From Phaffia rhodozyma (taxonomy: Eukaryota > Basidiomycota > Tremellomycetes > Cystofilobasidiales > Mrakiaceae), in the NCBI GenBank assembly GCA_014706385.1, contig JACGZH010000003.1, positions 1,877,501 through 1,941,500 on the forward strand: 64,000 bases of DNA, in the 5' to 3' direction. A program made the translations under genes and the position numbers. A model generated the notes under the pieces. It saw only the letters and a list, made by a program, of their open reading frames with translations. It did no database searches and was not told where the DNA came from. Shown here piece by piece: positions 14,549 to 26,929 of the stretch (position 1 is its first letter; every line of letters starts with the position of its first letter).

Positions 14549-17500
14549 CTACTTTGCGCCCATCAACTCATTAACGGCCTCCATCTGGAGAAATTTGAGG
14601 TAGTCTGCTTGTTCATTTACATCAAGCTCACTACTGACTGCATGTCTTATCTTTTCCCGTATAGAAAAGATGGCCTTCCGGCGAATATTGACCTTGTTAG
14701 ATCGAGAGGCAGCTCTGCCTTCTTGTTCCATACTTCCTAGCCTAGAAGCAATGTCTAGTTTGAAACAATATACAAAGGCATTCATGTCAGGTGGCAATGT
14801 TCGACGAGGCTCGAACAGATTGAGATCTACTACCAGTCGCAACACTGTTTCATATATCAACAGAACATATTTCAGTATTGGCGGTACATTTACTAAGGGG
14901 TATTGTGAGAATTCAGGACCAACCTCAATACGTCTGCAGGCAAAGATGCTAGATGAGCAACGTTCAATCCATAATGTTCTTCTTCTGATGTTCCTTGAAG
15001 GCATCTGTAATTGAAAGAGATCGCCAAGGGCCCTTTCCTGTGCATCTGAAGATGCAGATCCAGCAGGTATTATTAGAGGCTTGATATCTGAGGAACCAAA
15101 AGATAAGCAGTAAGAGGGCGAACTTGTGCTTGAAGATGAAGACTATACGGGCCGTTCACAGGTCAGTTCACATGGCTGTATCAGTCGCGTTCATAAAACA
15201 CTCACTTCTGAACAGAGGGGAAGCCTGAAAGTGTGAGACCTAGGCCACAATTGAAGGATACATAGTGTATACTGACGCGCTTGAGTTCAATCGGAATCGT
15301 GGAGGATTTCGGATGCCTTAACATACAACGTGTAAATTGAACATACTAAGATCTCTGAAGTGAGTCGAGAAGAAGACACATGCCTGGATGAAACAGTCTT
15401 GATCAGCAAGAGATATTGGCTTGACCAAAGAAATTAGATTTTATGGGTGGAACATCACGTTATTCGACTGACTTTAGATTTGATGAGCTCTTCAGCGATG
15501 CTATGTGATATTGCAGTTCCTTCAACAGTTGATGTTCTGTTAATAAATGAAGGATTTAGAAGAAGTTTCTATCGAAGGAGCAATTTCTCTGAATACATAC
15601 CCGCGTCCTAGCTCATCGATCAAGACTAAGCTCTTGCTGGTCGCCAGTGATAAGATTCCGCCAGTCGTGCGCTGATTGTATAATCAAGATGAGTAAGTTT
15701 GTCTTGACCTGATGGTCAGACGTATCACTACTAACCATCTCTACAGCAAAGGTTGAAAGTGATCTAAATCGATATAATACCATTAACAATTCACAATGGG
15801 TCAAAGTAGCTCAGAAAGAGAGAGGAAGGGGTCATAATGAAGAGACTTACTCTGACATATCATCATCATTTGAGAGACGAGCAAGGAGTGCGTCGTTGAG
15901 TGTGAAAGAAGCATACTCTGCCGAGACGTATGAACCTATCATAGCTTGAACAGTCTGAAGAGCATACGGCATATAAGGAGATTGATCCATCATACGCTAT
16001 ATCGATAGAGAGATATCCTACCAAAAGCCCGATCGAACAGATGTACGTTGTTTTGCCTAAACCATTAGATCGGAAATGATTAGACTAGAAGCGCGGATTT
16101 GAATCGATTGAAACTCCACGAACCCGACATGCTATATTCATGAGGAGAACCATTCAATTTTTCAAGCATGCATTGTTGATTAATAAAAAAAAGATAATGC
16201 TCACTTAGGTCCTTGAATAATTTGGAAATTAGAGGTATCGCTAGCATAAACATCATTTGACACAACTGGACCAGAAGGGGTAAATTTGTCAAGTATTGGA
16301 TGTCGACCCCCTTTTATTGCCATTGTTTTGGTGAACTCGGGCCTCTGGTAGTTCAATGCTGAGGCAACATGTGAAAAGCTCTACCAAAACATATAACAGA
16401 GGCTGTTTCAGTACATCTGAGCATGAGTTCACAAGACACCTGACTCACCCAGAACAAGTCGAGCATCGCAATCTTAAACAGAATGTAAACATCAGCTTTG
16501 TTTTTTTTTTCGTGAAGAAAAGCGGCGTCGGCTTACAGCTTCAGAAGAGCGGTAGAGTGCGCCTTGGGAAGGTACGGTGGTTTAGCTGCTCTCGTTCATT
16601 AAAACCTGAGCGCATGGACGACAAACCTATATTGGATAGCACCTGTTGAACCAGCTCCTGAATGATGCTAAAGATGTACCGCCTTGAAGTCAGCTTATCA
16701 GTCAGCGACTCTACCCTCCAAAAGGGATAAACGAACGTGTCACTCAGCAGAAATATCTCGTTGAGTGTATCAGTGTAACCTGCGAATTATACAATACTTC
16801 AGAAATTGTCAGTTCAACAGATGGAGAAGGAAAGAATTGGATGTCTTAGTCTTACGCTGTTGGCGCTTCTTCTTAAGAGTCCAGAACGAGAATATATCAA
16901 AGATGTCAGTCAAGATTTGGTTTAGCATCATGTCTAGACATTGGGCCAATCACCAATTCCAAGGTGGTACAGATGAATCTAACGTCAAGGTATAGTCAGA
17001 TATGCAGCCTCAAATTGAATTATCGAGGAAATAGACTGGACCAACTTGTTCCTGTTCTTCTTGTTCACATTTTTAAAAATTGGTGGAAGCCCGTCTGACG
17101 GTACATCGTCCACGTCGAATGACATGGTCATTCCGCTCTCTTGGAAAGCAACTGTAAGTGAGGGCATATCATGCACCTCTGAGTAGCATAATATCGATCT
17201 CGAACTCAGCGTGATGCTCAGTTTCTCGAAGAGTACACACTAACCTTGATACCCTCGAACAAGTTCTAGAATGTCGTGTACGTTCTGGAAGTAGCAAAGA
17301 CTATATGAATGATGTTCTGTTGAGAATCTCTTCTGGTATGAATGGAGACAATTAACCTCTTTGTAGCTATTGCGATATATATATTGTTAGGTCCATATTC
17401 GGCACTATAGTCTGAACTTCTCATCAAAGGAATAAGAACTTACGTCTCACGAGCTACGTCCAGAAGCCTATTATGATTAGCCTTGACCGCATATATTTTG

Positions 17501-19844
17501 GCATTTCTAAGGGAACGCGAGGCACATTTAGCGTAACGATAATCAAATTAACTTGGATTAAGGTTGAAACAATACCAACCTCATCGAAAGACTTCCTCTC
17601 TTACGCTCCACGACCCCAAAATCATCCTCCAGTCTGTCAGATATGACAGCCTCAATGGCCCTAAGTCTATCATCAGACAGAATCTGGTGACAGCGGATTC
17701 ATTCACACTGTCAGCAACGGAACGACTGTGTATGTTCAGCCAAGAAAAGATCCATACCATATGAATCTTGCTCAGAAGGTCGCTTCTACATCCCTTAACA
17801 GCATCACAAACTGCTATAAGTGAGCGCACAGCGACCCTTAGGGTGAGGATCTGAGTGACACGCCTCTCTGCTCGAGTTACCTATGTTCGTTAGAGGCCGA
17901 GCATTTTCAGTGATCTTTCGCATTTGCACATGTTTATGTGATTAGTAGAGTTACAAGTCAAATCTGAACTGCGCACATCGGTCTTGTTATCTTGGTGAGT
18001 GAGCTGAACAGAAAGCCCGTGTCAATAACAATGAACGTTCGGGATTTGTGTATGTGAGCTTACATACGACTGCAATGAGCTTGTCGAGATCGATCTGTTT
18101 ATGCCATAATTCTCAATTAGACACGATTGTACATGGCCAAGAGACTTAATTCAAATACGTACATTAGTCATAGGTTTTAGAGCTTTCTTGACTCGCTCAA
18201 AACGCTCTCGGTCAGAAATAAGTTCTAGTTATAAATTGTAGAATATTTTAGGGACCTTTCGAGAGCTCTATCTTCAGAATCGCTGCATACCTTCGACAGC
18301 GTCCAACCGTTTATTTAGGATATTAACCACCTGAATAGGCTGAAGAATATTCGAACGGAGGAGTCTTGACGCCATGGGTGTATGCGTCCGATTCAGTACC
18401 CCTTGTATGTTGAATATCATAAGGAGCACATCAATAATTCTTGACACAGTCACTATAAAGGATACGCTTTCTTTGCTCACCGAAGAGACTCATAGGAGAC
18501 TTTGTGCTGGCTCTGTTATTGACCAGCTCTAAATCGCGCGCTGTTTCAGGATCGATACTGTTGGTCGATGAGAGAATCTGGATCAGGAGAGGAGTATGAA
18601 ACCCATTGCTTTGATAAAGCCTGACGCACTACATTGTTCCTTATGATTCAGACCGAGATATGACTGACTGTAAGCTACACAGCGATCACTATATCGTATG
18701 TAAGCTCGAACATCTGACTCACCTTCGGACGCTTTCCATTCGAATTTTAAACTTCCAGGAGCAAATTCGAGAGACATCGAGGTCTGAAGAAACTTGAACA
18801 GAGCAGATGATGCACATAGCGCAAGATATCTAGAGAAGCGAACCAAGTTCGATGAGCCAGTATATGCGCTTAAGGACGGTGAAGACATCATCAAACCTAC
18901 TTGCCGTCCATTGCTACATGCATTGCCGGTCGAGATTCGTCCTGTGTTGTTCATTTTCCATAACATTGGTAAGGGTCTTGATCATCAGATTATAGAATTC
19001 GAGATTCATATAACCGGAACAGATACGTACATCAATGATGAGTCGTGAGATGAAATCTTTGCCGACCTCGTCATTCCAGTACTTTCTCGCCAAGGGTACG
19101 ATTTGAGTATCTACCCATTGATCTCTCAGTGTTTGAACAAGCAGGGTGGTCTGAGCTGGCTGTTTCTTCGATGACGTCTTCCCTCGAGGTATGAATTGAT
19201 CAGGAGTCGGATAAGCGGTATCGGTGACCAAAATGACGGTAGGAACATGAAGCGAGAGGTGATGGGATGTCTTGACAAACGAGAGAGAATCAGATATCTT
19301 TAAATAACGACAAAGTCAATATGAAAATGAGTTGAGTAGGTATATGCGCGCATATAACGATTGAAAAATGGAGAGTACTTGAGTGAGGGCAATCATTCCT
19401 GTCAGCTGGTCATAAGCTACAAAGATATCCGTATGTAGAAAGGTGCAAACCCAATATCGAAGTTAGCAGTTGCTGATCGTATCCTGTCTTGAAGAAGAAA
19501 AGTAGTGTACCGGCGATTCCGATTTCTCTTCCTACCCCTACTTGGTGGGTTTTCATTTTATTTTTATGACAATGCACAAAGAGAGTTTGATGGTTATCAT
19601 GACAGATCGAAATGGCCGAATAAGCGAACAGGTAGAAAAAACTCCCTGAGAAGACAGACTTGCCTTTTCCTTCGATGATAGCCACTACCCACCTACTCTC
19701 ATCGTCGTCAACGACGATTTTATTGGATACTGATGCTCTCGCCCAGTTTTTTGCCGGCGTAGATCCTCGTCGACTAGATTGAGCAGTCGATGGTCGGGTG
19801 ATTGAAGAGAACGAAGCGAAGGTGTCAGAATATACGGTGGACAT
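14549..19844 (-). CDS. MSH4: Meiotic MutS homologue MSH4
   Basis: Msh4 pairs with Msh5 to stabilise Holliday-junction intermediates for meiotic crossovers; it is not a mismatch-repair enzyme. The start is ATG 19844-19842 (MSTVYSDTFASFSS). Exons then give RWVVAIIEGKG and EIGIAG without a MutS mismatch-recognition domain. Next come SMSLEFAPGSLKFEW, IDPETARDLELVNNRAS, VLNRTHTPMASRLLRSNI, LQPIQVVNILNKRLDAVE and RHPILDKFTPSGPVVSND. The ATPase core has GPNMSGKTTYI (Walker A), AMIGSYVSAEYASF, TSKSLVLIDELGRG (Walker B), TSTVEGTAISHSIAEELI and ACVFFSTHFRDL. The tail is HYGLNVAHLASLPADVL to MEAVNELMGAK, ending at TAG 14551-14549. More than twenty small exons are implied; I have not fixed every boundary. 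LRSNILQP favours MSH4 over MSH5. Confidence 0.9.
16124..16131 (-). other. MSH4: Candidate 8-nt microexon in the MSH4 Walker A loop
   Basis: The exon ending at 16205 stops in IIQGPN minus one base, before gtgagc. The exon beginning at 16056 opens mid-codon with GKTTYI. Between them, gaatatag|CATGTCGG|gttcgt gives exactly the bases for Asn-Met-Ser-Gly, so the join reads GPNMSGKTTYI, the MutS P-loop. Skipping it shifts the frame. Flanking introns would be 73 and 67 nt. Confidence 0.82.
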
Positions 19845-20215
19845 GTTCTTTCCTCTTTGATACGAAGGTGACGGTTGAAAGGCCAGAGTTAGAGAGGAGA
19901 AGCTGTCACGACTGAAAACATATGATTTGATTGAGACAGGAAAATATGTTGATCCATCTGCTTGTGTCGAGCAGAAGCAAGTCCGACCCAACATAATTCC
20001 TCAGGCCAGTCCAGATAAGGACACAAGACAAAACCTCATGGGTCAAGCCGGGCAACCTTAATGATCATTAGTTCAAAAACTGGAAGACTTCGTGATACAT
20101 GGTAAGCATGAGAACAGTCCCAATAGCACGAGAATGAGTTGAAAAGGTTATTCTCAAGAGAGTGAACCATACTAGCTGATACTAGTTGATTACGTGCATG
20201 TCTATATCTTTATGA
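19845..20215. other. Intergenic: MSH4 promoter and transporter 3' flank
   Basis: The 371 bp lie between the MSH4 start and the stop codon of the SLC35-type gene, both on the minus strand. An in-frame upstream extension of MSH4 (to about 19994) is open but not conserved-looking. No other feature is visible. Confidence 0.4.
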
Positions 20216-22375
20216 CTATCTAAATCGCAACTTCCTCTTGACTTTGGCTTTTTCCTGGTGTTCAATACTGTTGGAAGAATACACGAAGCATCAAAACAAG
20301 AAAGTCGGCGACACGTCCGAGGCATGATGTATCTAGATAGTGTGAAACTCACTAGGCATAGGCTCCTCCTCCGCATAGTGTTAGGAAAATCCCTAGTCCG
20401 TTTATGGGCTGCAGGAGTTGGTATATCGATAAATGATTAAAAATGACAGCCTTGTGGAACATAAAACTGACCGAGAAACAACTTACGTTGATGGAGAGAT
20501 CAAATATGACGATGGAGAGCACAATAGTGAGGACTTGTTTAACATTAGCTGTGAGAAAACAAGAGAGAAGATGGCCTGTGTGAGTATGTAGTGCTCATCA
20601 AAAGCAAACAAGAAGATAAAAATAAGAACAAAAAGGAGAGAAGTACCGGCGACAGTCACTGAGAGCATGGACAAGACAAACGGTAAGAACACAATCTAGC
20701 TTGGAGAAGAGATTTTATTGGGTGAAAGATGACGTACTTGTTAACGCGCTCGTCTTCTTGTTTGCCGTAAAGCTTACGATGTTCAACCCGAAAGCGACCA
20801 TTCCGTTTACCGTAAGCGCTAATGCCTGACTCTTTGTCATCTCAGTCGTTCCGAATGTCCAGACTATGCCCAACTCTCCACTCAGCCATCCGTAGATGAC
20901 ACATTGAACGAACGCGAGCGGGCTCATTCTCATCAGAAGATCGAGAGGGTGTAATTTTGTCCGGCCTCCGACCCCTGTTTGGATCAAGTTTGTCACCACC
21001 GTCTTGACGGCAGCGAGCAATGTACCCAGCAAGGTCAGTGTAAGACCCCATATTGTGAACCTATCAGAAGAGAAGAAGATCAGGTGAGACCCGAATCAGG
21101 CTGTTTATTTGTGAGATACTGATAGATAGCAGACTAACTGGTAGTCTCCATATGTGCTACAGAATACCGCAATTACCAATTTAAGATGCTTCGATCAAAT
21201 TCTTGAAAGTTGTCGTCTAAAGAACGAAAGAAAAAAACTTACGCGAGGCCTACACCGATTATTACGGGAAGCAAACTAAAAATCTTATATTTGCTAAACG
21301 TTGTTTTGAGAAGTAAAGTAGAGATGATAATGGTGAAAAGGGGCGTGGCCGCCCGAACAACTTGATGGAACTATCGAGATGAGCAAAAAGATAGGAAAGA
21401 ATAGAAACAGCCATTGACTAAGAGGGTGCGCGCTAGTTTCAAGACTGCAGTAAAGAAATACTCACAGGCACGGTTACGAGTTGAAGAGATAAATTTGAAA
21501 CAGATATATTGATGGTGTATAGGATGGAAAACCCGATGAGGATCAGGTTGTCTGAAGGAGTAGTTTTTGCCGGGACCTTCAGAGGAATCATAGAGATAAT
21601 GCATTCGGGAACGTGAGTGAACGTGAAGGTTGTATATTCAGATATTCAAGGAAGGAGCTCACGAATGCTCGTCGTTCTATAGCGATGTAGCACCCTACAC
21701 AACAGCTGAGCGCATGTATACCTGTAAGAGTCTGATGATGATGGAAACCCTCTCGATTCAGTCAAGGATGTGCAAGTCTTTGTAGAGGCACGTAAGGAAG
21801 ACTGGACAAATACAAACATAAGGAAACGGAAAGCGAACGAGAACAATCTTGTTGAACAGTGTCAAGCTCAAATTGAAACAAAAGTATACTGCCAGCCAGA
21901 ATGGGGCAGAGTTGAAGAGTTTCCTGATCAATCCGGGGTTCAGAGCCAAGCCAGAATATATTGAGTCTGATAAGTGTTTGAAGGACGTTGTCATAGAGCG
22001 TTGAGGCTGGCCAAAAAAATGACGCGATGTTCTGTTCTGAAGAGAACTCGAGTCTTTAACTCCAGCATGGAAGGATGGCAAGATGGACTTCTTGCCGCGG
22101 GGAGACTGAGAAAGAAAGTTGGATATGTCGTTCACAGAATCAACTGACGACGACCTAGATGACGATTGTATGTGGTTCCCGAACCTGTTTCCGGCCCTAT
22201 GCATCCTCGGGTCTTCTGAATCTACTCCAGGAGACTCTGAGCTAGTTGTACTGGATTCTCCACTCCTAGGAGGAGATTGAGGAGGAACATATGAGGATGT
22301 AAATCGTGACGGTTGTAAGATAGGTATCGATTTGATGATGATCGGAGCTGATGCAGGGGAGGAGCGTGTGGTCAT
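20216..22375 (-). CDS. SLC35/TPT-family (triose-phosphate translocator domain) transporter
   Basis: This is a drug/metabolite-transporter superfamily carrier of the TPT (DUF250) type. Fungal members sit in Golgi or ER membranes and exchange nucleotide sugars or sugar phosphates; the substrate cannot be read from sequence. The start is ATG 22375-22373. A polar Ser-rich N-terminus of about 140 residues precedes the helices: FWLAVYFCFNLSLTLFNK, a segment with LTGIHALSCCVGCYIAI, DNLILIGFSILYTINISVSN, LQLVTVPFHQVVRAATPLFT, YGDYQFTIWGLTLTLLG, KTVVTNLIQTG, NGMVAFGLNIVSF and VKQVLTIVLSIVIFDL. The last exons give INPINGLGIFLTLCGGGAYA and YIEHQEKAKVKRKLRFR, ending at TAG 20218-20216. The basic tail after the last helix is typical. 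About eight introns. Confidence 0.85.
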
Positions 22376-23573
22376 ATTCTAAGTGAAGCAGAGGTATATA
22401 TGTCGGGCGACCGATGTATGAGACAGGGCTGGTCGAAAAGAGTATAATCCAAGTAGAAGAAGCTATTCGAAAAGAGAGGCATATTCGGAAGTCAGTACAG
22501 AGATCAGGAGAGAATACAGATGAGTTTGGTCAGTTCTTATGGATAGGATAAGTGTTGACCGATCCGAAGTGTCTTATGTGTTGAATACCCTTTCGGTCAA
22601 CAAACGGAGTCTCTTCCCTATTCTCCTCGGATGGCGCCCATCTGTATACATCTCTCTCTCGGAAAGCGATAACAACCAAGTAGAACAAACAAAAGAGCTA
22701 ACCAACAGTATTGTTGTCTGATTGTCCGATACAAAGCCGGATCCTATGTGCTGAAGGTGGTTGTCCGAGCCGAGGGTGATTATTCAAGCTGAGGATCTGA
22801 TTGGTATACAAAAAGAGGGAGAAGTATGGACTGCGTTCAGGCAGATTGAAACCGAGATAGTTTACACAAGGGCTGAAATGATTTGGCTGCACTCGAGTTC
22901 TTAATGTGCTGGTCTCAAGATGACCGAACGTTGATTGTTGAGTTGGCAAGAAAACAAATATAGAAAGTTGAGGACCAGTATGCTTCCACCATCGGGTTTC
23001 AAGCTTAGGACGTTTTAGAGTTTAGTAGCATCTATCCGTTTAATGCCGGTAGGGTCCGACTGCCTGCCGGAGATTTACACTGATGGAGTGATCATAGTCC
23101 ACAGACCTCAACGCGATTCTTACCACACAACTATACGTCTCATGATAAAGCTTCATCTCAAGCTTTTCTAAGCAAGGACAATGCAAGCGCACTCATTCAT
23201 CTAGCCAAATCTGATAAAAGCAGGTCGCTGGGTGGAGAAGGTGTACACACAAGTGGCACCATGCTGTACGCACATACGTATTCAGTTGCACTTAGATAAA
23301 ATACTCAAATATTCAAATATTCAGGTCGCTCCGGCTTTGGTCCTTTCTTACTCTTAGTTATTTCGTCTCTCTCCTCTCTTCCTCCTTTTAACCCCTCGTA
23401 GACGATCCTCTTCCTTTAAGAATTTCCAACCTTGCTACATATACTTTCCTTCTTCTCAATCACTCGAGACTTCTTCCAACAACGCCTGTCGATTAATACG
23501 TATAGCTAGCAGACCTGGTGCGTGAACCGATCGATCCGTGCCTCTTCCATCGCCGCTTAATCCCGATCCTCAG
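22376..23573. promoter_or_regulatory. Divergent spacer between the transporter gene and CAF40
   Basis: This 1.2-kb region lies between two divergent start codons, so both promoters should be here. Approaching CAF40 (23340-23570) the plus strand becomes pyrimidine-rich. A short direct repeat, aatattcaaatattcag, lies at about 23307-23323. Open frames at 22539-22949 are short and unrelated to anything I know. No RNA gene is seen. Confidence 0.4.
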
Positions 23574-25280
23574 ATGGAGATCCTTCATCGACAACAGCAA
23601 CAGCAACACCAGCAACATCATCAGCAGCGTCAGCAACAACAACACCAACAGCAGCACCAGCAGCAACAACCTCAACAGCAACAGCAACATCAGCAGCAGC
23701 AGCAGCAACAACAACAACAATTAGGCATGAATCGCTCCGCATGGTCGTCCATGCCTCCTTTGTCCCAGTCTTCAAACCAACAAGCTCTCATCCCTACATC
23801 CATCCTCAACCCAGCTGGTAACAGTCTCGTCAATGTGAACAATGGCATGTCATCCAACAACCTACTACCTTCACCGAGTGCTTTAACCAGCCAAGGTGGA
23901 GGGAGCGGAAGCCAAAGCCAACACAAGTTGTTTCTTTTGCAAGCTGGAGCAGGGAACGAGGAGGGTGAGATTATGGAGCTCATCAAAGAGTTACTAGACT
24001 CGAAGATGAGAGAAGGGGCCCTCCAGGAGTTGAGTAAGAAACGGGAAATGTATGACGATCTCGCTCTTGTCCTTTGGCACTCGTTTGGTAAGTTTCTAGG
24101 CCTTTTTCACCTCTTTTTTGGTTCCATACACTTTCATAGATGTTAGGTCTATCGCGTGGTTTAATTGACGAAGATTACCTTGCTGATTTTCTATGCCTCT
24201 CCTCTCAACACTTCCGCATGTAGGTATCATGTCGGCCCTTCTTCAGGAGATCACTCAAGTCTATCCTTACCTTCTTCCTGCCACGCTCTCCGCCCACGCG
24301 TCCAACCGCGTATGCAATGCCCTCGCTCTCTTACAATGCGTGGCCTCGCATGCAGAGACTAGATCCCTTTTCCTCAATGGTGAGACAGCAGTTGATTGAT
24401 TTAATCTTTTTTTCTTTTGGGAAAGGTTTTGAGAACGTGTACTGACTCACTCTATCTTGGTTCTTCCAACCATGTTAGCCCACATTCCGCTTTTTCTCTA
24501 CCCTTTTCTTAATACGACTAGTAAGACTCGACCGTTCGAGTACCTTCGATTGACAAGTTTAGGAGTCATAGGAGCCCTGGTCAAGGTATGTTGTGTTTTT
24601 TGTACGTGTTGCCCGGTACGCTGCAGTGACCTAGGCAAACTGAACATTCCTATCCTGTGTCTTTCTCCTCTGCTTTCTTCGAATTATCTAGCAAAATGAT
24701 AACTCGGATGTGATCAACTTCCTCCTCTCGACTGAAATTATCCCTCTCTGTCTTCGAATTATGGAGACCGGCTCCGAACTTTCCAAGACGGTCGCAATCT
24801 TCATTGTTCAGAAGATTCTTTTAGACGACCTCGGGTTGGCTTATATCTGTCAGACATATGAGCGATTTTACGCGGTCGGGACAGTACTTAGTAACATGGT
24901 AAACCAGTTGGTAGAAAGCCAGGCTGTGAGACTATTGAAACATGTTGTGAGATGTTATTTGAGGCTGAGTGATAACCCGAGGTACGTTGTTTCTTCCCCT
25001 TTTATGAGTGTTTTTTTAAACCTTACGCGTCTTATCATTCAACCTAACGGTTCATGTAAAACATTTTTGACACATCTGCAGAGCTCGAGAAGCGCTACGT
25101 GCGTGTTTGCCGGAACCTCTTCGGGATGCTAGCTTTTCTGCTCTTCTCAAGGTGCGTTCTGTTCTTACTTTCTGCAGCGTAATACACCGTTTGACCACTC
25201 TTTTGATTTCGGGCCTATCACAGGGTGATATGGCCACGAAGCGATGCCTCGCGAACCTGTTGATGCACCTGAGCGACTAG
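23574..25280 (+). CDS. CAF40: CCR4-NOT subunit Caf40/CNOT9 (Rcd1 family) with polyQ N-terminus
   Basis: Caf40/CNOT9 is the armadillo-repeat subunit of the CCR4-NOT deadenylase that docks RNA-binding and silencing partners. I place the start at the first ATG, 23574 ([16 protein letters not shown]); the frame is open a little further upstream but only through a GTG. Residues 5-50 are Gln/His-rich, followed by a Ser/Asn-rich linker. The conserved core begins [20 protein letters not shown], then [140 protein letters not shown] and [20 protein letters not shown]. It ends [11 protein letters not shown] at TAG 25278-25280. About six introns. Confidence 0.94.
23583..23721 (+). repeat. CAF40: CAG/CAA tract coding polyQ in CAF40
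   Basis: Mixed CAG, CAA and CAC/CAT codons give a Gln/His tract near the N-terminus. Codons are interspersed rather than pure, which usually lowers slippage. Open frames on the other strand and in other frames here are by-products of the repeat. Confidence 0.9.
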
Positions 25281-26929
25281 AAATCTAAGTGGGAGTCACA
25301 CGAACAGAAAAAGACTCAACATATCCCTAGTTGAATCTAGATCTTCCCACGTTCGCTCTGCTTTACTTGCAATCGATCAAAACATACATTTCTGTCATAT
25401 ACATACCCTCTAAATTCCGATCACAATCTTTTCTTACACGCCGCAAATTCCTCAAGATATTAAAAAAATGCAGAGGCTTGAACAAAATCGATCCCCAAAA
25501 ACGGATCTTCTCTTTCCTTTCCTTCAATTGTGTACTCGTCCTCTTCTTGTCTTGGTGCTCAGTCATGCATATATCTCAAATCCCATCGACATCTTGTCCT
25601 GCTTATCATGATGATCTTTGGGACATTGTGTTAGTATAGTTTCCTCCTCTCTTTTCTTATACTACTTGTTATTCACATCGTGTATGAGGTCTAAAACCTC
25701 TTCAACTGGTACTGATTGTTCTTCTTTGTGTACGCTCTCGACTCATAGATCCTCATGTCCCACGCACACCCATACACACGCATTGAATCCTCCTTATCTT
25801 GTCATTCACATTCTTTTTTCCTCGTTCAATTACTTGCTCTCCTACTTATACCACACATTATATCCATCTTTCCGTTCTGTTTTACTGTGTTTATTCATTT
25901 ATCGGCTCACCGATCGTGTTCCTCATCCGAAGAATGTATCTTTCCCTCTTCCTCTCCTCCCTTCTCCTTCTCTCCTCTGCTTCATCTTTCTGACCCTTTT
26001 TCTCTATCGTCACCATTGCTGTCTCTTGTCCTGTATGATCCCCTTGATCTATAGACGAACTGTTTCTGTTTTTTCCTTTATATTCTTTTTTTTTCTGTCC
26101 TTTATTTTCTTCTTTCTTCTTTTTGTGGTCACGGCCGTAGTCACGGACTCCAGCGTCTTGACTCTCCCACTTTCCACCTTCCCTAACTTTGTCCTTGTTC
26201 AATGTTCACCGTTCATGGCTTTCCCACTTGCTCAATCTTAATTATTTCCACGGCTCGAACGTTTCTATCAAAAAAAAATGAACATGTCGTTTATCACTTT
26301 CCTTCCCTTCTTTCTCTCTCCTCTCAAGTTTCTTGTGTACAAGTAACACATACGTGTATATATCTGTGTATGTGCGTGTGTGAATTTGAAAACCTCATGA
26401 TATCATTTGAAAGAAGTGGGGATATAAAGGATGGACAAGATGAATTGGAGTAAAGCAAATTGGGAAAGCAAGTTAAGCAGGAGTAGGGAAAGCAGAGGGA
26501 AAGCAGAGGAAAAGGGGGAAGATAGGAAGCAAGATCCAAGCACAAAAAGAGATAGAAGCAGAACGGAAGCAATGAGGAGGAAAAGCAAAACAGAAACAAA
26601 GGTAAGAAGCAAGGCAAAACGATCGAACCTAGTTGGTACAGCAAGTCGAAAGGGCATGAACATCCAAAATAGTGATGTATGAAGCCTAGTGAAGTACAAG
26701 AAATTAAATAAGCCAAAAGAGGATTGTTGAGAGCTCATAGGCATCATATCGGGGCTGACGGGGGACGTATTTGATTACAGATAATCGAGCGATCAATCTG
26801 AATGAGACGATATTTTTCGAGAGTGGAGTGAAGGAATCGAACGTTGTGAAGATTTAATTGGTTTTTCCTTTCGTCGTGCTCACAAAAGAGGAGGAACCAA
26901 AAGTAGAGTTTGAATGAAACTTTAGTTGT
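25281..26929. other. Long convergent spacer with opposite pyrimidine-rich halves
   Basis: The 1.65-kb region separates two convergent stop codons. From about 25640 to 26330 the plus strand is pyrimidine-rich. From about 26430 to 26720 it is purine-rich, so the minus strand is pyrimidine-rich. Each half is thus CT-rich in the sense of the gene ending next to it. A 207-codon open frame at 25618-26241 is low-complexity Ser/Leu/Phe and starts without conserved sequence; I read it as an artefact of the CT-rich DNA. A CA/GT-rich patch lies at 26330-26390. Confidence 0.5.

Noticed and set aside
23538..23573. Twelve-codon N-terminal extension of CAF40
   Set aside because: The extension would begin at GTG. 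The first ATG in frame is at 23574, so I start there.
25618..26241. A 207-codon open frame downstream of CAF40
   Set aside because: Its composition (Ser, Leu, Phe, Cys) simply mirrors pyrimidine-rich DNA, with no motif, and it lies in a convergent 3' spacer.
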